DNA of 64,000 nucleotides from Bufo bufo (taxonomy: Eukaryota > Chordata > Amphibia > Anura > Bufonidae). The notes beneath the pieces were generated by a model, which searched no databases, was not told the origin of the DNA, and saw only the letters and a program-made list of their open reading frames with translations. Below are positions 9,816 to 21,216 of the stretch, one piece after another. The position numbers were made by a program, and so were the translations under genes. Numbering within the stretch: the stretch's first letter is position 1; each line of letters begins with the position of its first letter. Where the stretch lies: NCBI RefSeq assembly GCF_905171765.1, contig NC_053390.1:585616471-585680470 (forward strand), written 5' to 3'.

Positions 9816-11647
9816 GGGCCCCCAGCCCCAGATCATCTAGATCACTCCAGCGATATTATACATTATTTATATAGACCTTTTTTATAGAAACAGTTCACTA
9901 TATTGGAAGGCAATCCTGTGGTCAGGTGTTCCGACTGCGGATTCTTCCTTCTCTCTCTTTTTTTAAATATTTAAATATATCATCCGCCTATAGCATATTT
10001 TATGATACCAAGTCTTATCTTAACATTTTAAATATAGGTTTAATTATATACAAAGCATTATGAAATAAGTGAATTTATATAAATATAACTTTAATACTGG
10101 ATAACTCTGATATGCAACCCATATTATAAATTCTGTTCACATAGACTTGTTTAGATTGATAGAAGGAAGAAGTGAAGTAAATAAACGCATGAGTACCAAA
10201 AAAAAAAAAAAAAAAAAACGCATAGGAACCGCATGCATAAAAAATGCATATCCAAAAAACGCTTATCCAAGGAAAGCATGCTGGTCTCTCAGATGAAGAA
10301 TTTTGGGATCTGTATCGGGCACTTCAAATTTAACAAAATGTAATAATTTTTAAGCGCAATCTATATGAGAAATTATGTATAATGACAGGAGGAATTAGTG
10401 TATTTATAAGATGTAATTTGGATAATTCTGATATGCTATTTATTTAACCAACTCTGTGTACACGGATTTGTTTAGACTGACAGAAGGAATAAGTGAAATA
10501 AAAAAACGCATGAGTATTAAAATAACGCTTGGGTACCGCATGTGTGTATATATATAAAAACGTAGGTAAGAAATGGATGCAGGATTTTCAGAGGAGGGAA
10601 TCCAGGGACCTACATTTGAATAATCTTGAAGTGCAATCTATATGATAAACTGTGTGCAAATACACATATGCGTAATGAAGGAAGCAATAAGTGAAAAACC
10701 GCAAGAGTGAAAAATCGCAAAAGTATTCAGATGTATAAAAAGTGTATGTACTATAAACACATGTCTACATCTCAGAAGGAAAAATCCAGTGATCCATATT
10801 TTGGTGCTATACAAGATATAAAAGGTGGAGGCTCACAGGTGATGTGACACCACTGATGAAGGGAAGGAGCGTTCCCGAAACGCGTATGGGCCGGATCACA
10901 CACCTGTAACAAAAAGCACCTCCACTTCCACAAGCATGGCCATGCTGTGATATTGAATCGAAGGACTTTTCCAATAATTATTGGCGATTTACTGCATTCT
11001 CCCCTTTGTGTCGGACGAAATCCCGTTAGGAAACCCCGTGAGACTTCGGGTAAGTCAGCTGCAGCTGAACGTAGTCAGACGCCGGCAGTGTCCCGCGCTG
11101 CCCGACTCACGCCGGATACGGACCGTCCACCACGAGGGAGGTAAGAAGTCTTTGGATTTAAGCTGCTACATTTACAGCAATTACGGAACTCTGTAACACT
11201 ATTCAACAAACTGGTATATTAAACCAGCACCTAAGACTTGGGGATTATACAAGAGACTGCAATAGGTGATCCTACCTTTTATCTATATTGGAGTTACTAC
11301 CAGCATACAGCTGTGCAATAGATCGGTGATTGGAGATCTCCTGGCTAGGAGAATTTTGGATACTGCATTTAATAAGTGGACTTCCTTATGATACTTACAG
11401 GCATATGATCTTCTGGTCCAACAACAGCATTTGGACCTTAGTACAGTGAGCATACCATCCCATTTATCTGCGGTATTCCAAGTGTATTATCCCAAGTACA
11501 CAAGTTTTATTCTATTTTATTTTATTATATTTTATTATTGTATGACTTGATTTTATATATATACACGTGTCAATTTATTGGATTTAATTAAATATTTTAT
11601 GTACTCTATGATCCAAATGTAGTGTGCTCGCCCATTATTCTAGTTTT
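9816..11647 (+). repeat. right pseudo-LTR of the Penelope element
   Basis: This is a direct repeat of 4546-6367. It begins about 75 bp after the ORF2 stop and ends at the target-site duplication at 11648. The A tract near 10199-10218 is longer than in the left copy. Confidence 0.9.
10845..10892 (+). ncRNA. hammerhead-ribozyme-like motif in the right pLTR
   Basis: The same core occurs as in the left pLTR: CTGATGA at 10853-10859 and GAAA at 10877-10880, followed by CGCGTATGGG. Its identity to the left copy shows retention or recent origin. The caveat about the extra A after the core applies here too. Confidence 0.4.
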
Positions 11648-12065
11648 AAGCTAATACCTGCTGATGACCAAGATAAAGTTTGGAAGATTGTTCCTTGATC
11701 CAAGTTTATGCAAAGTAAAGCTGTGTTCAACGTACAGTATATACAAAGTCTGGGCTCAATTATTCCTTCATCATCCAAGTTATTCACCCCCTTTGCACTT
11801 GCTTCGGACTACACCACGTCTGAGATCCAAGGATATCCAGGTAGTAGCACCGTGACACGTGCATATAACATCTACAGAGACATTGGAGGCCACTCTACAC
11901 CACTCTGGCAATCCTACCCCTGGGTATCAACACTACTATCTACAAAGGGGACGTCATGTCCTCGTTGCTTAACCGCAACTGACGTCATGACTACTTGCTC
12001 TAACAGAGGGTCATATAATCGTAAAAAACTCTTAAGGGGCAAGTCATATCCCAGATGCTGGCAAT
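11648..12065 (+). mobile_element. LTR-like interspersed repeat, 3' part (split by the Penelope element)
   Basis: This continues the repeat broken at 2611. CTGCTGATGACCAAGATAAA and the following GTAAAGCTGTG align with 52509-52575 in the second copy. A shared GACGTCA/GGCGTCA and AAAAACTCT motif lies near the 3' end. The exact 3' boundary is uncertain. Confidence 0.6.
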
Positions 12066-12139
12066 AGGCCGCTGCATTATAGTATACTTTATTCAGTAAA
12101 CTTGGTAACATCAGCTTCATAAACCTTTCTAGAAACATC

Positions 12140-12599
12140 TATTTAAGGGATAAATCAGGACCCAATAATTTGACATGTTTGGACAATTCTTCCTTGTATA
12201 CAGATTTATTAAGGAACGTGACATGAGATACATTTATTTGTTTGACTAGGAAGTTACGTGACTCAAAAATAAAAAGAGTGTTTTAAATCATACAAGGTGT
12301 ATCGGAAAGCATGAGCTCATATCACCCCAGGACATAGCTTTCAGCATTGCACCTCTCGCTGTTTCCGCAGAAAACACCTTCCAAAATTGAACTTTGTCTT
12401 CCAACTAAACTTCATGCTTTAGTATACACTAATTGTCTGAAGCATTACGATTGTTTTTTCATCATTGGGTCTTCTGTACTTTCTGTAAAAACAAGATAAG
12501 ATTACATTATTATTTCATTTCACACACCCTGAACCAACCGAAATTTAAACTGGCTAAATTCATTATTGGCGAGCTGAAACTAAACCTATAAATGAATCA
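12140..12599. other. non-coding spacer
   Basis: AT-rich sequence with no recognised gene or repeat. Confidence 0.35.
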
Positions 12600-12603
12600 T
12601 TAA

Positions 12604-13022
12604 AGGGTTTTTCAGAGATTTCTTTTACTGATGACCTATCCCTGGATAGGCCATCAGTATATGATCAGTGGGGGTCCAACAACCGGGACCCCTGCTGATC
12701 AGCTGTTTGAGAAAGCAGCAGCACTCCTGTGAGCGCCACCGCCTTCTCTCTGCTTTTTCTAGGCTGAGTGATGACACATTCATTGATCACATGGCCTAGG
12801 AGCAGCTAAGCCCCATAGAAGTGAATGAGGCTGAGCTGCAATACCAAGCACATTCGCTATACAATGTACAGAGCTGTGCTTGGTGAGCTGCGTGAAGGCA
12901 GAGACGCTCACCGATGCGCCTCTGCCTTCTCAAAACAGCTGATCGGCGGGACCCCCACCAATCAGATACTGATGACCTATCCAGAAGAAAGGTCATCAGT
13001 TAAAAAATTTGGAAAAACTTTT
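12604..13022. mobile_element. TTAA-flanked MITE
   Basis: TTAA occurs at 12600-12603 and 13023-13026. The termini are AAGGGTTTTTCAGAGA-like and the complementary end is degraded. Internal inverted segments include GATGACCTATCC and CAGCTGATCGGCGGGACC. A related partial copy lies at 39569-39845. The TTAA target fits Kolobok- or piggyBac-type transposition. Confidence 0.6.
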
Positions 13023-13206
13023 TTAATTAAATGAGAAATATAGTTGCCCCCAGGCTTTTATAAATCCTGCAGAGAACAATGAGTTCATCTTATGCTGATC
13101 AGATCCATCTTCAGTTGGTAGGTCAATAGGGGGGCTTAGCAAAAGGGGTGAGGATCCCTGAAGATGGAATACAACAGGGAGGCTTTTGCTCCAGCCAATT
13201 TTCTTA

Positions 13207-13657
13207 GGCCTCTTTCACACAAGCGAGTTTTCCGTGCGGGTGCAATGCGTGAGGTGAACGCATTGCACCCGCACTGAATCCGGGCCTATTCATTTCTATG
13301 GGGCTGTGCACATGAGCAGTGATTTTCATGCATCACTTGTGCGTTGCGTGAAAATCGGTAGCATGCACTATATTGTGCGTTTTTCAAGTAGGCCCCATAG
13401 AAGTAAATGGGGCTGCGTGAAAATCGCAAGCATCCGCAAGCAAGTGCGGATGCGGTGCGATTTTCACACGTGGTTGCTAGGTGACGATCGGGAAAGGACT
13501 TTTAGTAACGTCACTGCGCTCATCACATGGTCCATCACATTATCCATGGTCCATCACCATGATGGACGATGTGATGAGCGCAGTGACGTCACCAAAGGTC
13601 CTTTTCCTCCCAGGTCATCAAAGTCCTCTCACACGCGACGCCCGTGTGAAAGAGGCC
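13207..13657. mobile_element. Harbinger-like MITE (TTA target duplication)
   Basis: The inverted termini GGCCTCTTTCACAC and GTGTGAAAGAGGCC are flanked by TTA on both sides, at 13204-13206 and 13658-13660. The interior is GC-rich and partly palindromic. A 3-bp TWA duplication is the established PIF/Harbinger signature. Confidence 0.7.
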
Positions 13658-13903
13658 TTACTGCTTGACACAGAATTGTGAGGAGGAGGAGGGTGGACAT
13701 GGCTGATCTCCTGGGACATATTTGTGTATGTATTTCTCAGTTTTCAAAGTAGGACCAAGGGAATAAAGGAGATGAAGCATAGAAGTGCTGAGGTGTTCTG
13801 CTTTATTAGATACAGCAACCCTAATAAATAGTGTATGTGTGATGAGCAATATAAGCACATTCCTAATATCCAAATAAAAGAAATGAATCCAGCTACAGCA
13901 GAT

Positions 13904-14349
13904 AAAGAGGACCTGTCACCACTCCTGAGATGCCTGTTTTAACAGCTTCATGCATTCCTTGTGTAATAACAATTCTAGAGCATCTAGTATTATGGCTCTA
14001 TGTTGTGCCATTCTTTTATTATTTCTACTTGAAGTTATGATGAATTACTAGCTTTCTGCAGTAAGGGTACAGAGGGGAGGTAACAAGTTGGGGGGGGGGG
14101 GGGGGGTGTACTTGTACAGTCTGAAAATGGCAGCACTGAGTCAGACTGTGCAGGTACACACCCCCAACTGGTAACACCCCTTTGTACCCTTCCTGCAGAC
14201 TGCTAGTAATTCATTCATAACTTCTAGTAGAAATAATAAAGGAATGGCACAACATAGAGCCATAAGAATAGATATTCCCGAATTGTTATTATACGGGGAA
14301 TGCAGAAAGCTAATAAAACAGGCATGTCAGGAGTGGTGACAGGTCCTCT
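13904..14349. mobile_element. TTAA-type hairpin MITE
   Basis: The termini AAAGAGGACCTGTCACCAC and GTGGTGACAGGTCCTCTTT are inverted. The right end has TTAA and the left end reads ATAA. The arms are long and imperfect. G runs lie at about 14089-14106. Confidence 0.65.
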
Positions 14350-14434
14350 TTAAAATTACTTCTTGGTACATTGCCAATATAAAGAAAAGTGCCCAATTTC
14401 TAGTGTTTTAAATATGATAAAACAATTTTTGTGC

Positions 14435-14870
14435 TCTACAAACTAAGCTGCAAAAACCAGTGTCAGGCAGCTGCTGCCAAGGCCAATAAGATAATGGGTT
14501 GCATCAAAAGGGGCATAGATGCCCGTGATAAGAACATAGTCCTACCACTTTACAAATCACTAGTCAGACCACACATGGAGTACTGTGTACAGTTCTGGGC
14601 TCCTGTGAACAAGGCAGCTATAGCAGAGCTGGAGAGGGTCCAGAGGAGAGCAACTAAAGTAATAACTGGAATGGGGCAACTACAGTACCCTAAAAGATTA
14701 TCAAAATTAGGGTTATTCACTTTAGAAAAAAGACGACTGAGGGGAGATCTAATTACTGTATATAAATATATCAGGGGCAGTACAGAGATCTATCCCATCA
14801 TCTATTTATCCCCAGGACTATAACTGTGACGAGGGCACATCCTCTGCGCCTGGAGGAAAGAAGGTTTGTA
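14435..14870 (+). mobile_element. CR1-like LINE fragment (RT C-terminal domain)
   Basis: A frame at 14431-14823 encodes KRGIDARDKNIVLPLYKSLV, RPHMEYCVQFWAPV, ERVQRRATK and GLFTLEKRRLRGDLITVYKY, the thumb-side C-terminal region of CR1/L2-clade reverse transcriptase. It breaks off near LSPGL, before the end of ORF2. A reverse-oriented CR1 tail follows 16 bp later. Confidence 0.8.
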
Positions 14871-14885
14871 CACAATCATTATTGT

Positions 14886-15228
14886 AACATAGTAACATAG
14901 TACAAAAGGCCGAAAAAAGACATTTGTCCATCCAGTTCGGCCTGTTATCCTGCAAGTTGATCCAGAGGAAGGCAAAAAAAATAACTTGTGAGGTAGAAGC
15001 CAATTTTCCCCACTTTAGGGGAATAAAAATTCCTTCCCGACTCCAATCAGGCAATCAGACTAACTCCCTCGATCAACGACCCCTCTCTAGTAGCTATAGC
15101 CTGTAATATTATTACGCTCGAGAAATACATCCAGGCCCCTCTTGAATTCCTTTATTGTACTCACCATCACAACCTCCTCAGGCAGAGAGTTCCATAGTCT
15201 CACTGCTCTTACCGTAAAGAATCCTTTT
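14886..15228 (-). mobile_element. CR1-like LINE 3' tail, inverted
   Basis: This is the reverse complement of the CR1 3' UTR and end of ORF2. It starts with the terminal TAACATAGTAACATAGTA repeat and includes CCTTCCCGACTCCAATCAGG and the region coding RLWNSLPEE on the minus strand. It lies head-to-head with the + fragment at 14435-14870. Confidence 0.8.
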
Positions 15229-15229
15229 C

Positions 15230-15947
15230 TATGTTTGTGGTTCACACTAAATAGTTGCTGATGAATTGTTTGTAAGATTTATAGGACACAATGGGGGAGA
15301 CTGGCATTTCCTACGGCAGTGTTAGTAAAATGTGCACTATTGTAAGCCATGTACTCGGGTGGGCTCCCCAGGATACAGCAAAGTCATGAACGAGGAAATT
15401 AACTGACACCAGCTTTTGCAAAAACTGAATTTTACTAACGTGATAATAAACACAACCACAAATGCTGAGAACATAAAATAAGTTTACATACACCCAGCCC
15501 AAAGGCTGAGACCCCTGTGTTGCACAGCACGGCGCCCCCTGATGGATGCCAACGGGAATTTCGCTGTAGTTTACCTACTGGCGGGCACAACTAAAACTGC
15601 CTCGCCGTACCTATTATTACCCTGAAACAAACACGAACAATTGGTTGGGTGCTTAGTACGGGCTGGCCTGCGGTGCAACACAGCAGTTCACAATCTTACC
15701 GTGTTATATTATTCCTCCTCCCATAACTAGTCCGGTAGCATGTGCCTGATTATTTCTCCTGAGCAGAACGCTGAACTGGATAGAGCTTGTGGGGGTATTT
15801 ATCAGCTCTCAAATGTGCAATGTTCCTTTTAATAATGGAGTCCTTGTAGTACAGTAGCAACACTTTAGACCTGACACAAAGCGAGACCCTAACTAACTAA
15901 CTACAGGCCTGATCTAAGTCTCTAGGTGTCAAACTGCAATGAGATGT
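15230..15947. other. non-coding spacer
   Basis: No exon-like or repeat structure was recognised. Confidence 0.35.
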
Positions 15948-16534
15948 TGTCACACCTGTGACAGGTGTTAGAAGGTCTGAAAGACTGACTGCACATGAGT
16001 GATCTGACATCCTCTTTTGGTTTCACTTTGTCTGTGTGTTGCTGGTATGTCCACACCTCCTGTTCAGGTGTGGTTCATGTGACCTTTACCTCTCCCTATT
16101 TAGTCTGACTTTACCCATCACTCCTTGCTCTGGATAGCTTCATTTGGTTTTGGAAGAGCTGGAGTTTGGTTCCTGTTGAAGTCCTGTTCATCCATCATCC
16201 TCATAAGTTAAGTGTTCCGATAGTTGTGTTTTGTATTCCCCCCTCCCCCTGGTTGTTTACTAGGCCTCAGCGAGACGCTGGTTCCTTCACCAGGGAAGGA
16301 ACGGGTTGTCTCTGCTCTGTCATTACCTTTAGGGCATCCGAGGGTCACCAGGGCTTTCTAGGTTCCTGTGTATGGGCATCTCTACCATCGAGAGGCGCCC
16401 ATACGCATAGGAGTTAGGGCCAGGAGCAGGGTTTTATAGGTGGTGGCCCTTTTCCTTCCTTAGCGGTGAGGCCTAGTGTCTTTCCTCTTCCTTCTTGTTG
16501 TCTTTTGGTGTTCTCCCCTACTACATCCGTGACA
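15948..16534. mobile_element. solo LTR
   Basis: The segment starts TGTCACAC and ends CCGTGACA. The near-identical 5-bp flanks are GATGT (15943-15947) and GATGC (16535-16539). It shares an internal stretch with the solo LTR at 41455-42352: the GGTTGTCTCT-like block and the ACCAGGG...TTTCTAGG block. No internal retroelement sequence is attached. It looks like the product of LTR-LTR recombination, probably of a Gypsy-like element. Confidence 0.65.
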
Positions 16535-16539
16535 GATGC

Positions 16540-17694
16540 ATGCACGATCTTACCGACCCGGGTCTGCTCTTTATCCACTGATGACTCTGAACCAAACAGC
16601 CAGTCTCTCCAGCAAACATGAGGTCCCGCAGAGTATGCAGCTTTTGTTTCTTAGCTCTTGTCAGCCTTCCTGGAAACAATCCTTCTTTCCCTGGACAGGA
16701 TCTGGGTCTTGGACAAACGATCAGCTTCACTCAGCTGCAGCTGTGGTCACTGAGGGGGTCCTCTTTCTCCTGGATCCATCAGTTTGTCTGCTCACACACA
16801 GTTCATCAGCTCTCAGCTCGATCCTAAGATGGCTGCAGTTTTTTCTAGCAAGTTCTCAAAACCACACCTCTCATGAATATGGAAATATATATGCAGTCAG
16901 TCAGCTGTGCCTGGGAAACAGCAGCATCTTGTGGCCAAACAGCAGAATGTCAGTCCAGAACATTTAATTTAATTCACACACAGTGTTCAAACAATGGGAG
17001 CTGTTTCTCAATCTCACACTGTGATAAGATTTTCAAAATTTATTAAGAGGCACAGGCCTCAATAAATTTGGTGCAACATCTGGCTTTTTATGCGCTAGAA
17101 ACTAAGACCTATGCCAACTAGGAGCTGGTGTATACTTCAGCCAGTTTCTGGTGTAAATGATAGTAACCTGTGACATTAGTAGTGTAAAAACATTGATTAA
17201 ACTTCCCCACTGTTTCAAGCCATTACCAACCAGCTGGGATTGTGAAGTATTCTTCGAACTGCAGGAGAAAAGAGTTGCCTCTTCACATCATGGGCACTGG
17301 TGGAGTGCAACAGTTGCTTTATCGTGTTCTCAATGTTCAACACTGCTCTGAAAGCCACTTCTCTGAACCTGCAAAGGACACTGCTCTAATTGTGAAATGC
17401 AAATTTCAGATACATGTAATTGTAGGTGGCACATGACTCTGAAGGTTAGGGTTGTGTTGAGATAATTCACGTTGGTTTATTGTAGCACAGATAAGATTCC
17501 CATATTCTCCATAGAGGTAATAAAAAGTAGCAGAGTAGGTAAAATATACTAGACTGGTCACTGATTAAGAAGTTAGCGTAACTTCAAAACGCATCTGACA
17601 ATATCGGCAACAATTAGCAAAAATTCAAGACCTACTAAAACAACCCAATGACTTATTGATGAAAAATCCAGACATTGGAATAAAGAACAGACAT
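16540..17694. other. non-coding sequence, possible old repeats
   Basis: Several open frames occur, but none shows family motifs or splice support. CACAGGCCTCAATAAATTTG near 17051 looks like a repeat tail, but no second copy was seen in the window. Confidence 0.3.
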
Positions 17695-18141
17695 AGGGCC
17701 AGATTTATCATTAGCTCAAGTCAGATTAATGGAGTGAAAAAGTCGCTAATTTTTGTGCAATCGCTAAAACTGCGCAAAACTTTGCGACTTTTTTCTGCTC
17801 TGCACTATGCTCGCCAGTTTTCTGAAAGTGGGCGTGTTTTCCTATGTAAATGAATCTCTAGACAGATTTACTATTGCGACTATTTAAAAAGTCGCAAAAA
17901 AATGTGCAATTTCACTCCAGTGAGGACCATGCTTATCTTATGAGACTTTTTAATAGAACATGCAACTTTTTCGTAAAGACGTGCGACTTTTGTAAAGCTG
18001 CTTACTGATGGATAAACTGCTACCGTCAAACCACATTTATTACAGTCTTAAAGGGCCGATCATAAAGCTGACTTGGCTAAAACTGACTTTAGCCATATGT
18101 TAAAGTGGAGTGAGCTGTCATAGTAATGATAAATCTGGCCC
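17695..18141. mobile_element. palindromic MITE
   Basis: The inverted termini are GGGCCAGATTTATCATTA and TAATGATAAATCTGGCCC. The interior repeats AAGTCGC/GCGACTTTT segments. The flanking duplication is short and ambiguous (ATA or CATA). Confidence 0.65.
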
Positions 18142-18703
18142 ATAGTGTGGAGTACTCCACGGACAACACACAAGATATCCTGTATAGTTGAAGTCCAGGC
18201 AGTCAGGAAACAGAGCGCTGATCACCACGTGGGACGCAAGACTTAACCGCTACAAAGCAGGTATCACTGCCCGTGTTGGAGAGCTTGCTGTGAGAGACGC
18301 TGAATCTGGGGTGAGTGCTGTAGCTACCACGTGGGACGCCACGGAGGATAGCAGCACATTGCTCCAACAGTGAGTACAGACTTGTGATTAGTATTATAAA
18401 TATATGGTCACTATTATAGAGGAGATCCAGAAATCGGCATATTAACATGATAACAATGTATCCTTAAAGCAATACAGGATATTCACTGGAAATGACTGTT
18501 TGTTTATATAGTGAAGATAAGTTTTTTACCAGCTGAGAAAGAAAAGACATTATATGTTTTCATCAACTATATAGTTGCAGGAAATACTATATAGGGATTA
18601 TATATGGAATTTCCCCACTGTTGGCTTTGTGGGAGGTGAAGACGACCATACTCACCTCGTATATAGCAAACAGAGAGGGAACTATATGGTCAAAGTCCCA
18701 AAA
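18142..18703. other. non-coding spacer
   Basis: The segment contains a short duplicated motif (CACCACGTGGGACGC and TACCACGTGGGACGC, about 105 bp apart). No gene was recognised. Confidence 0.35.
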
Positions 18704-18705
18704 TA

Positions 18706-20267
18706 CACTGCTCAAAAAAATAAAGGGAACACAAAAATAACATATCCTAGATCTGAATTAATTAAATATTCTTCTGAAATACTTTGTTCTTTACATAGTT
18801 GAATGTGCTGACAACAAAATCACACAAAAATTTAAAATGGAAATCAAATTTTTCAACCCATGGAGGTCTGGATTTGGAGTCACACTCAAAATTAAAGTGG
18901 AAAAACACACTACAGGCTGATCCAACTTTGATGTAATGTCCTTAAAACAAGTCAAAATGAGGCTCAGTGGTGTGTGTCGCCTCTACTTGCCTGTATGACC
19001 TCCCTACAACGCCTGTGCATGCTCCTGATGAGGTAGCGGACGGTCTCCTGAGGGATCTCCTCCCAGACCTGGACTAAAGCATCTGCCAACTCCTGGACAG
19101 TCTGTGGTGCAATGTGACGTTGGTGGATAGAGCGAGACATGATGTCCCAGATGTGCTCAATTGGATTCAGGTCTGGGGAACAGGCGGGCCAGTCCATAGC
19201 ATCAATGCCTTCGTCTTGCAGGAACTGCTGACACACTTCAGCCACATGAGGTCTAGCATTGTCTTGCATTAGGGGGAACCCAGGGCCAACCGCACCAGCA
19301 TATGGTCTCACAAGGGGTCTGAGGATCTCAACTCTGTACCTAATGGCAGTCAGGCTACCTCTGGCGAGCACATGGAGGGCTGTGCGGCCCTCCAAAGAAA
19401 TGCCACCCCACACCATTACTGACCCAATGCCAAACCGGTCATGCTGGAGGATGTTGCAGGCAGCAGAACGTTCTCCACGGCGTCTCCAGACTCTGTCACA
19501 TCTGTCACATGTGCTCAGTGTGAACCTGCTTTCATCTGTGAAGAGCACAGGGCGCCAGTGGCGAATTTGCCAATCTTGGTGTTCTCTGGCAAATGCCAAA
19601 CATCCTGCACGGTGTTGGGCTGTAAGCACAACCCCCACCTGTGGACGTCGGGCCCTCATATCACCCTCATGGAGTCTGTTTCTGACCGTTTTATCAGACA
19701 CATGCACATTTGTGGCCTGCTGGAGTTCATTTTGCAGGGCTCTGGCAGTGCTCCTCCTGTTCCTCCTTCCACAAAGGTGGAGGTAGCGGTCCTGCTGCTG
19801 GGTTGTTGCCCTCCTACGGCCTCCTCCACGTCTCCTGATGTACTGGCCTGTCTCCTGGTAGCGCCTCCATGCTCTGGACACTACGCTGACAGACACAGCA
19901 AACCTTCTTGCCACAGCTCGCATTGATGTGCCATCCTGGATAAGCTGCACTACCTGAGCCACTTGTGTGGGTTGTAGACTCCGTCTCATGCTACCACTAG
20001 AGTGAAAGCACTGCCAGCATTCAAAAGTGACCAAAGCATCAGCCAGGAAGCATAGGAACTGAGAAGTGGTCTGTGATCACTTCTTGGGGGTGTCTTGCAA
20101 ATTGCCTATAATTTCCACCTTTTGTCTATCCCATTTTCACAACAGCATGTGAAATTGATTGTCACTCAGTGTTGCTTCCTAAGTGGACAGTTTGATTTCA
20201 CAGAAGTGTGATTGACTTGGAGTTACATTGTGTTGTTTAAGTGTTCCCTTTATTTTTTTGAGCAGTG
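18706..20267 (-). mobile_element. complete Tc1/mariner transposon
   Basis: The terminal inverted repeats CACTGCTCAAAAAAATAAAG and CTTTATTTTTTTGAGCAGTG are flanked by TA at 18704-18705 and 20268-20269. The 1.56-kb body carries one intact transposase on the minus strand. Size, TA duplication and the DDE transposase are all typical of autonomous Tc1-like elements. Confidence 0.93.
18964..19989 (-). CDS. Tc1-like transposase (intact, 341 aa)
   Basis: The frame is intact from MRRSLQPTQ. An in-frame ATG 45 bp upstream exists, but this start gives the family's usual length of about 340 aa. N-terminal paired helix-turn-helix motifs are visible ([20 protein letters not shown], then a second one around [20 protein letters not shown]). 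A basic GRRRATTQQ segment lies between them. The DDE catalytic core shows [17 protein letters not shown] and [10 protein letters not shown], so D, D and E (DD34E type) are all present. It should cut and paste the element at TA sites. All core motifs survive, so it could be functional. Confidence 0.92.
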   Translation of the reverse strand: MRRSLQPTQVAQVVQLIQDGTSMRAVARRFAVSVSVVSRAWRRYQETGQYIRRRGGGRRRATTQQQDRYLHLCGRRNRRSTARALQNELQQATNVHVSDKTVRNRLHEGDMRARRPQVGVVLTAQHRAGCLAFAREHQDWQIRHWRPVLFTDESRFTLSTCDRCDRVWRRRGERSAACNILQHDRFGIGSVMVWGGISLEGRTALHVLARGSLTAIRYRVEILRPLVRPYAGAVGPGFPLMQDNARPHVAEVCQQFLQDEGIDAMDWPACSPDLNPIEHIWDIMSRSIHQRHIAPQTVQELADALVQVWEEIPQETVRYLIRSMHRRCREVIQASRGDTHH

Positions 20268-20403
20268 TATATGCACTTGTTTTGGTTTTTATGCGAGCCA
20301 ACATGTGTGCCTGTGTATATCTAAATGTAATTTTTAAAGTTGACGGGGTGGGTCACAAAGACAGAGCACCTTATCCGTAGCAAGAAAGGAGGTGAGCCGC
20401 TAA

Positions 20404-20741
20404 AGCTACTTTCACACTTGCGGCAGGACGGATCCGACATGCTGTTCACCATGTCGCATCCGTCCTGCGGCTATTTCGCCGTGCCGCCGGACCGCCGCTC
20501 CGTCCCCATTGACTATAATGGGGACGGAGCACGGCCGGACTAAAAAGCCTGACATGCAGTAATTTTAGTCCGGCGGCCTTTCGCCATGCACCGCTGTGCT
20601 GCGCCGGAGCTCCGCCCCGTCCCCATTATAGTCAATGGAGACGGAGCGGCGGTCTGGCGGCACGGCGAAATAGCCGCAGGACGGATCCGACATGGTGAAT
20701 AGCATGTCGGATCCGTCCTGCCGCAAGTGTGAAAGTACCCT
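20404..20741. mobile_element. GC-rich palindromic MITE (TAA duplication)
   Basis: The inverted ends ACTTTCACACTTGCGGCAGG and CCTGCCGCAAGTGTGAAAGT are flanked by TAA at 20401-20403 and 20742-20744. The arms are near-perfect over more than 100 bp and include GGACGGATCCGACATG. The 3-bp TWA duplication suggests Harbinger type. Confidence 0.7.
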
Positions 20742-21216
20742 TAATCAGTTATTATTTTATAGTCCAGGTTTTTAGCTCACAAGTGGCTGCTAGGCTGGAT
20801 ACGGTTGTATGGTTATAAAGTTGCAGAACTTGAAAAACCCGTTTAAAGGTAACTATCCAATATGCAGTCCGTTGCTCTTTATAGGCGGCCATTACAGTCT
20901 GGGGAAAGGTTTCTACAGTCTACCTCTCATAGACTCTGATGGAAAGTGATCAAGGACATGTGGATAATACACAGCAGGTGACCCCTAAAACCCATTCTCA
21001 GGATCAGGAGATCAGTTTCAGCATTCAAATCCTTTCCAAACAAAATTTTATCACATTGCTATGCCATATGTGTTCTTTTTTGGAACTTTATAAACCAGGT
21101 TCCCCTGAAGTTGCACAGTACAATGGTCCAAATAAGTGATACTAGGGATTGTTGTAATAAATATCACAGCAATATTAGTCAACCTTTCCTGATATTATGT
21201 TCTATACTGAATACAG

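Larger units (their letters stand above)
2612..11647 (+). mobile_element. Penelope-like retroelement complex with direct and inverted pseudo-LTRs
   Basis: The order is: an inverted pLTR copy (2612-4548), a left pLTR (4546-6367), ORF1, an RT plus GIY-YIG ORF2, and a right pLTR (9816-11647). The target sequence AAGCTAATACC flanks it at 2601-2611 and 11648-11658, extendable to 13 bp, so the whole array inserted as one unit. Copies of the pLTR differ mainly in A/T-tract lengths and a few bases, which implies a recent insertion. Pseudo-LTRs, partial inverted copies and a C-terminal GIY-YIG nuclease are established features of Penelope-like elements. The C-terminal nuclease and cysteine linker suggest the Penelope/Neptune side of the group, not the Athena type. 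Confidence 0.9.

Noticed and set aside
16536..16967. 143-aa + strand frame
   Set aside because: No splice support, no recognisable domain, and it lies next to a solo LTR in repeat-rich DNA.
19259..19926. Two + strand frames of 161-175 aa in the Tc1 element
   Set aside because: Antisense shadows of the intact transposase.
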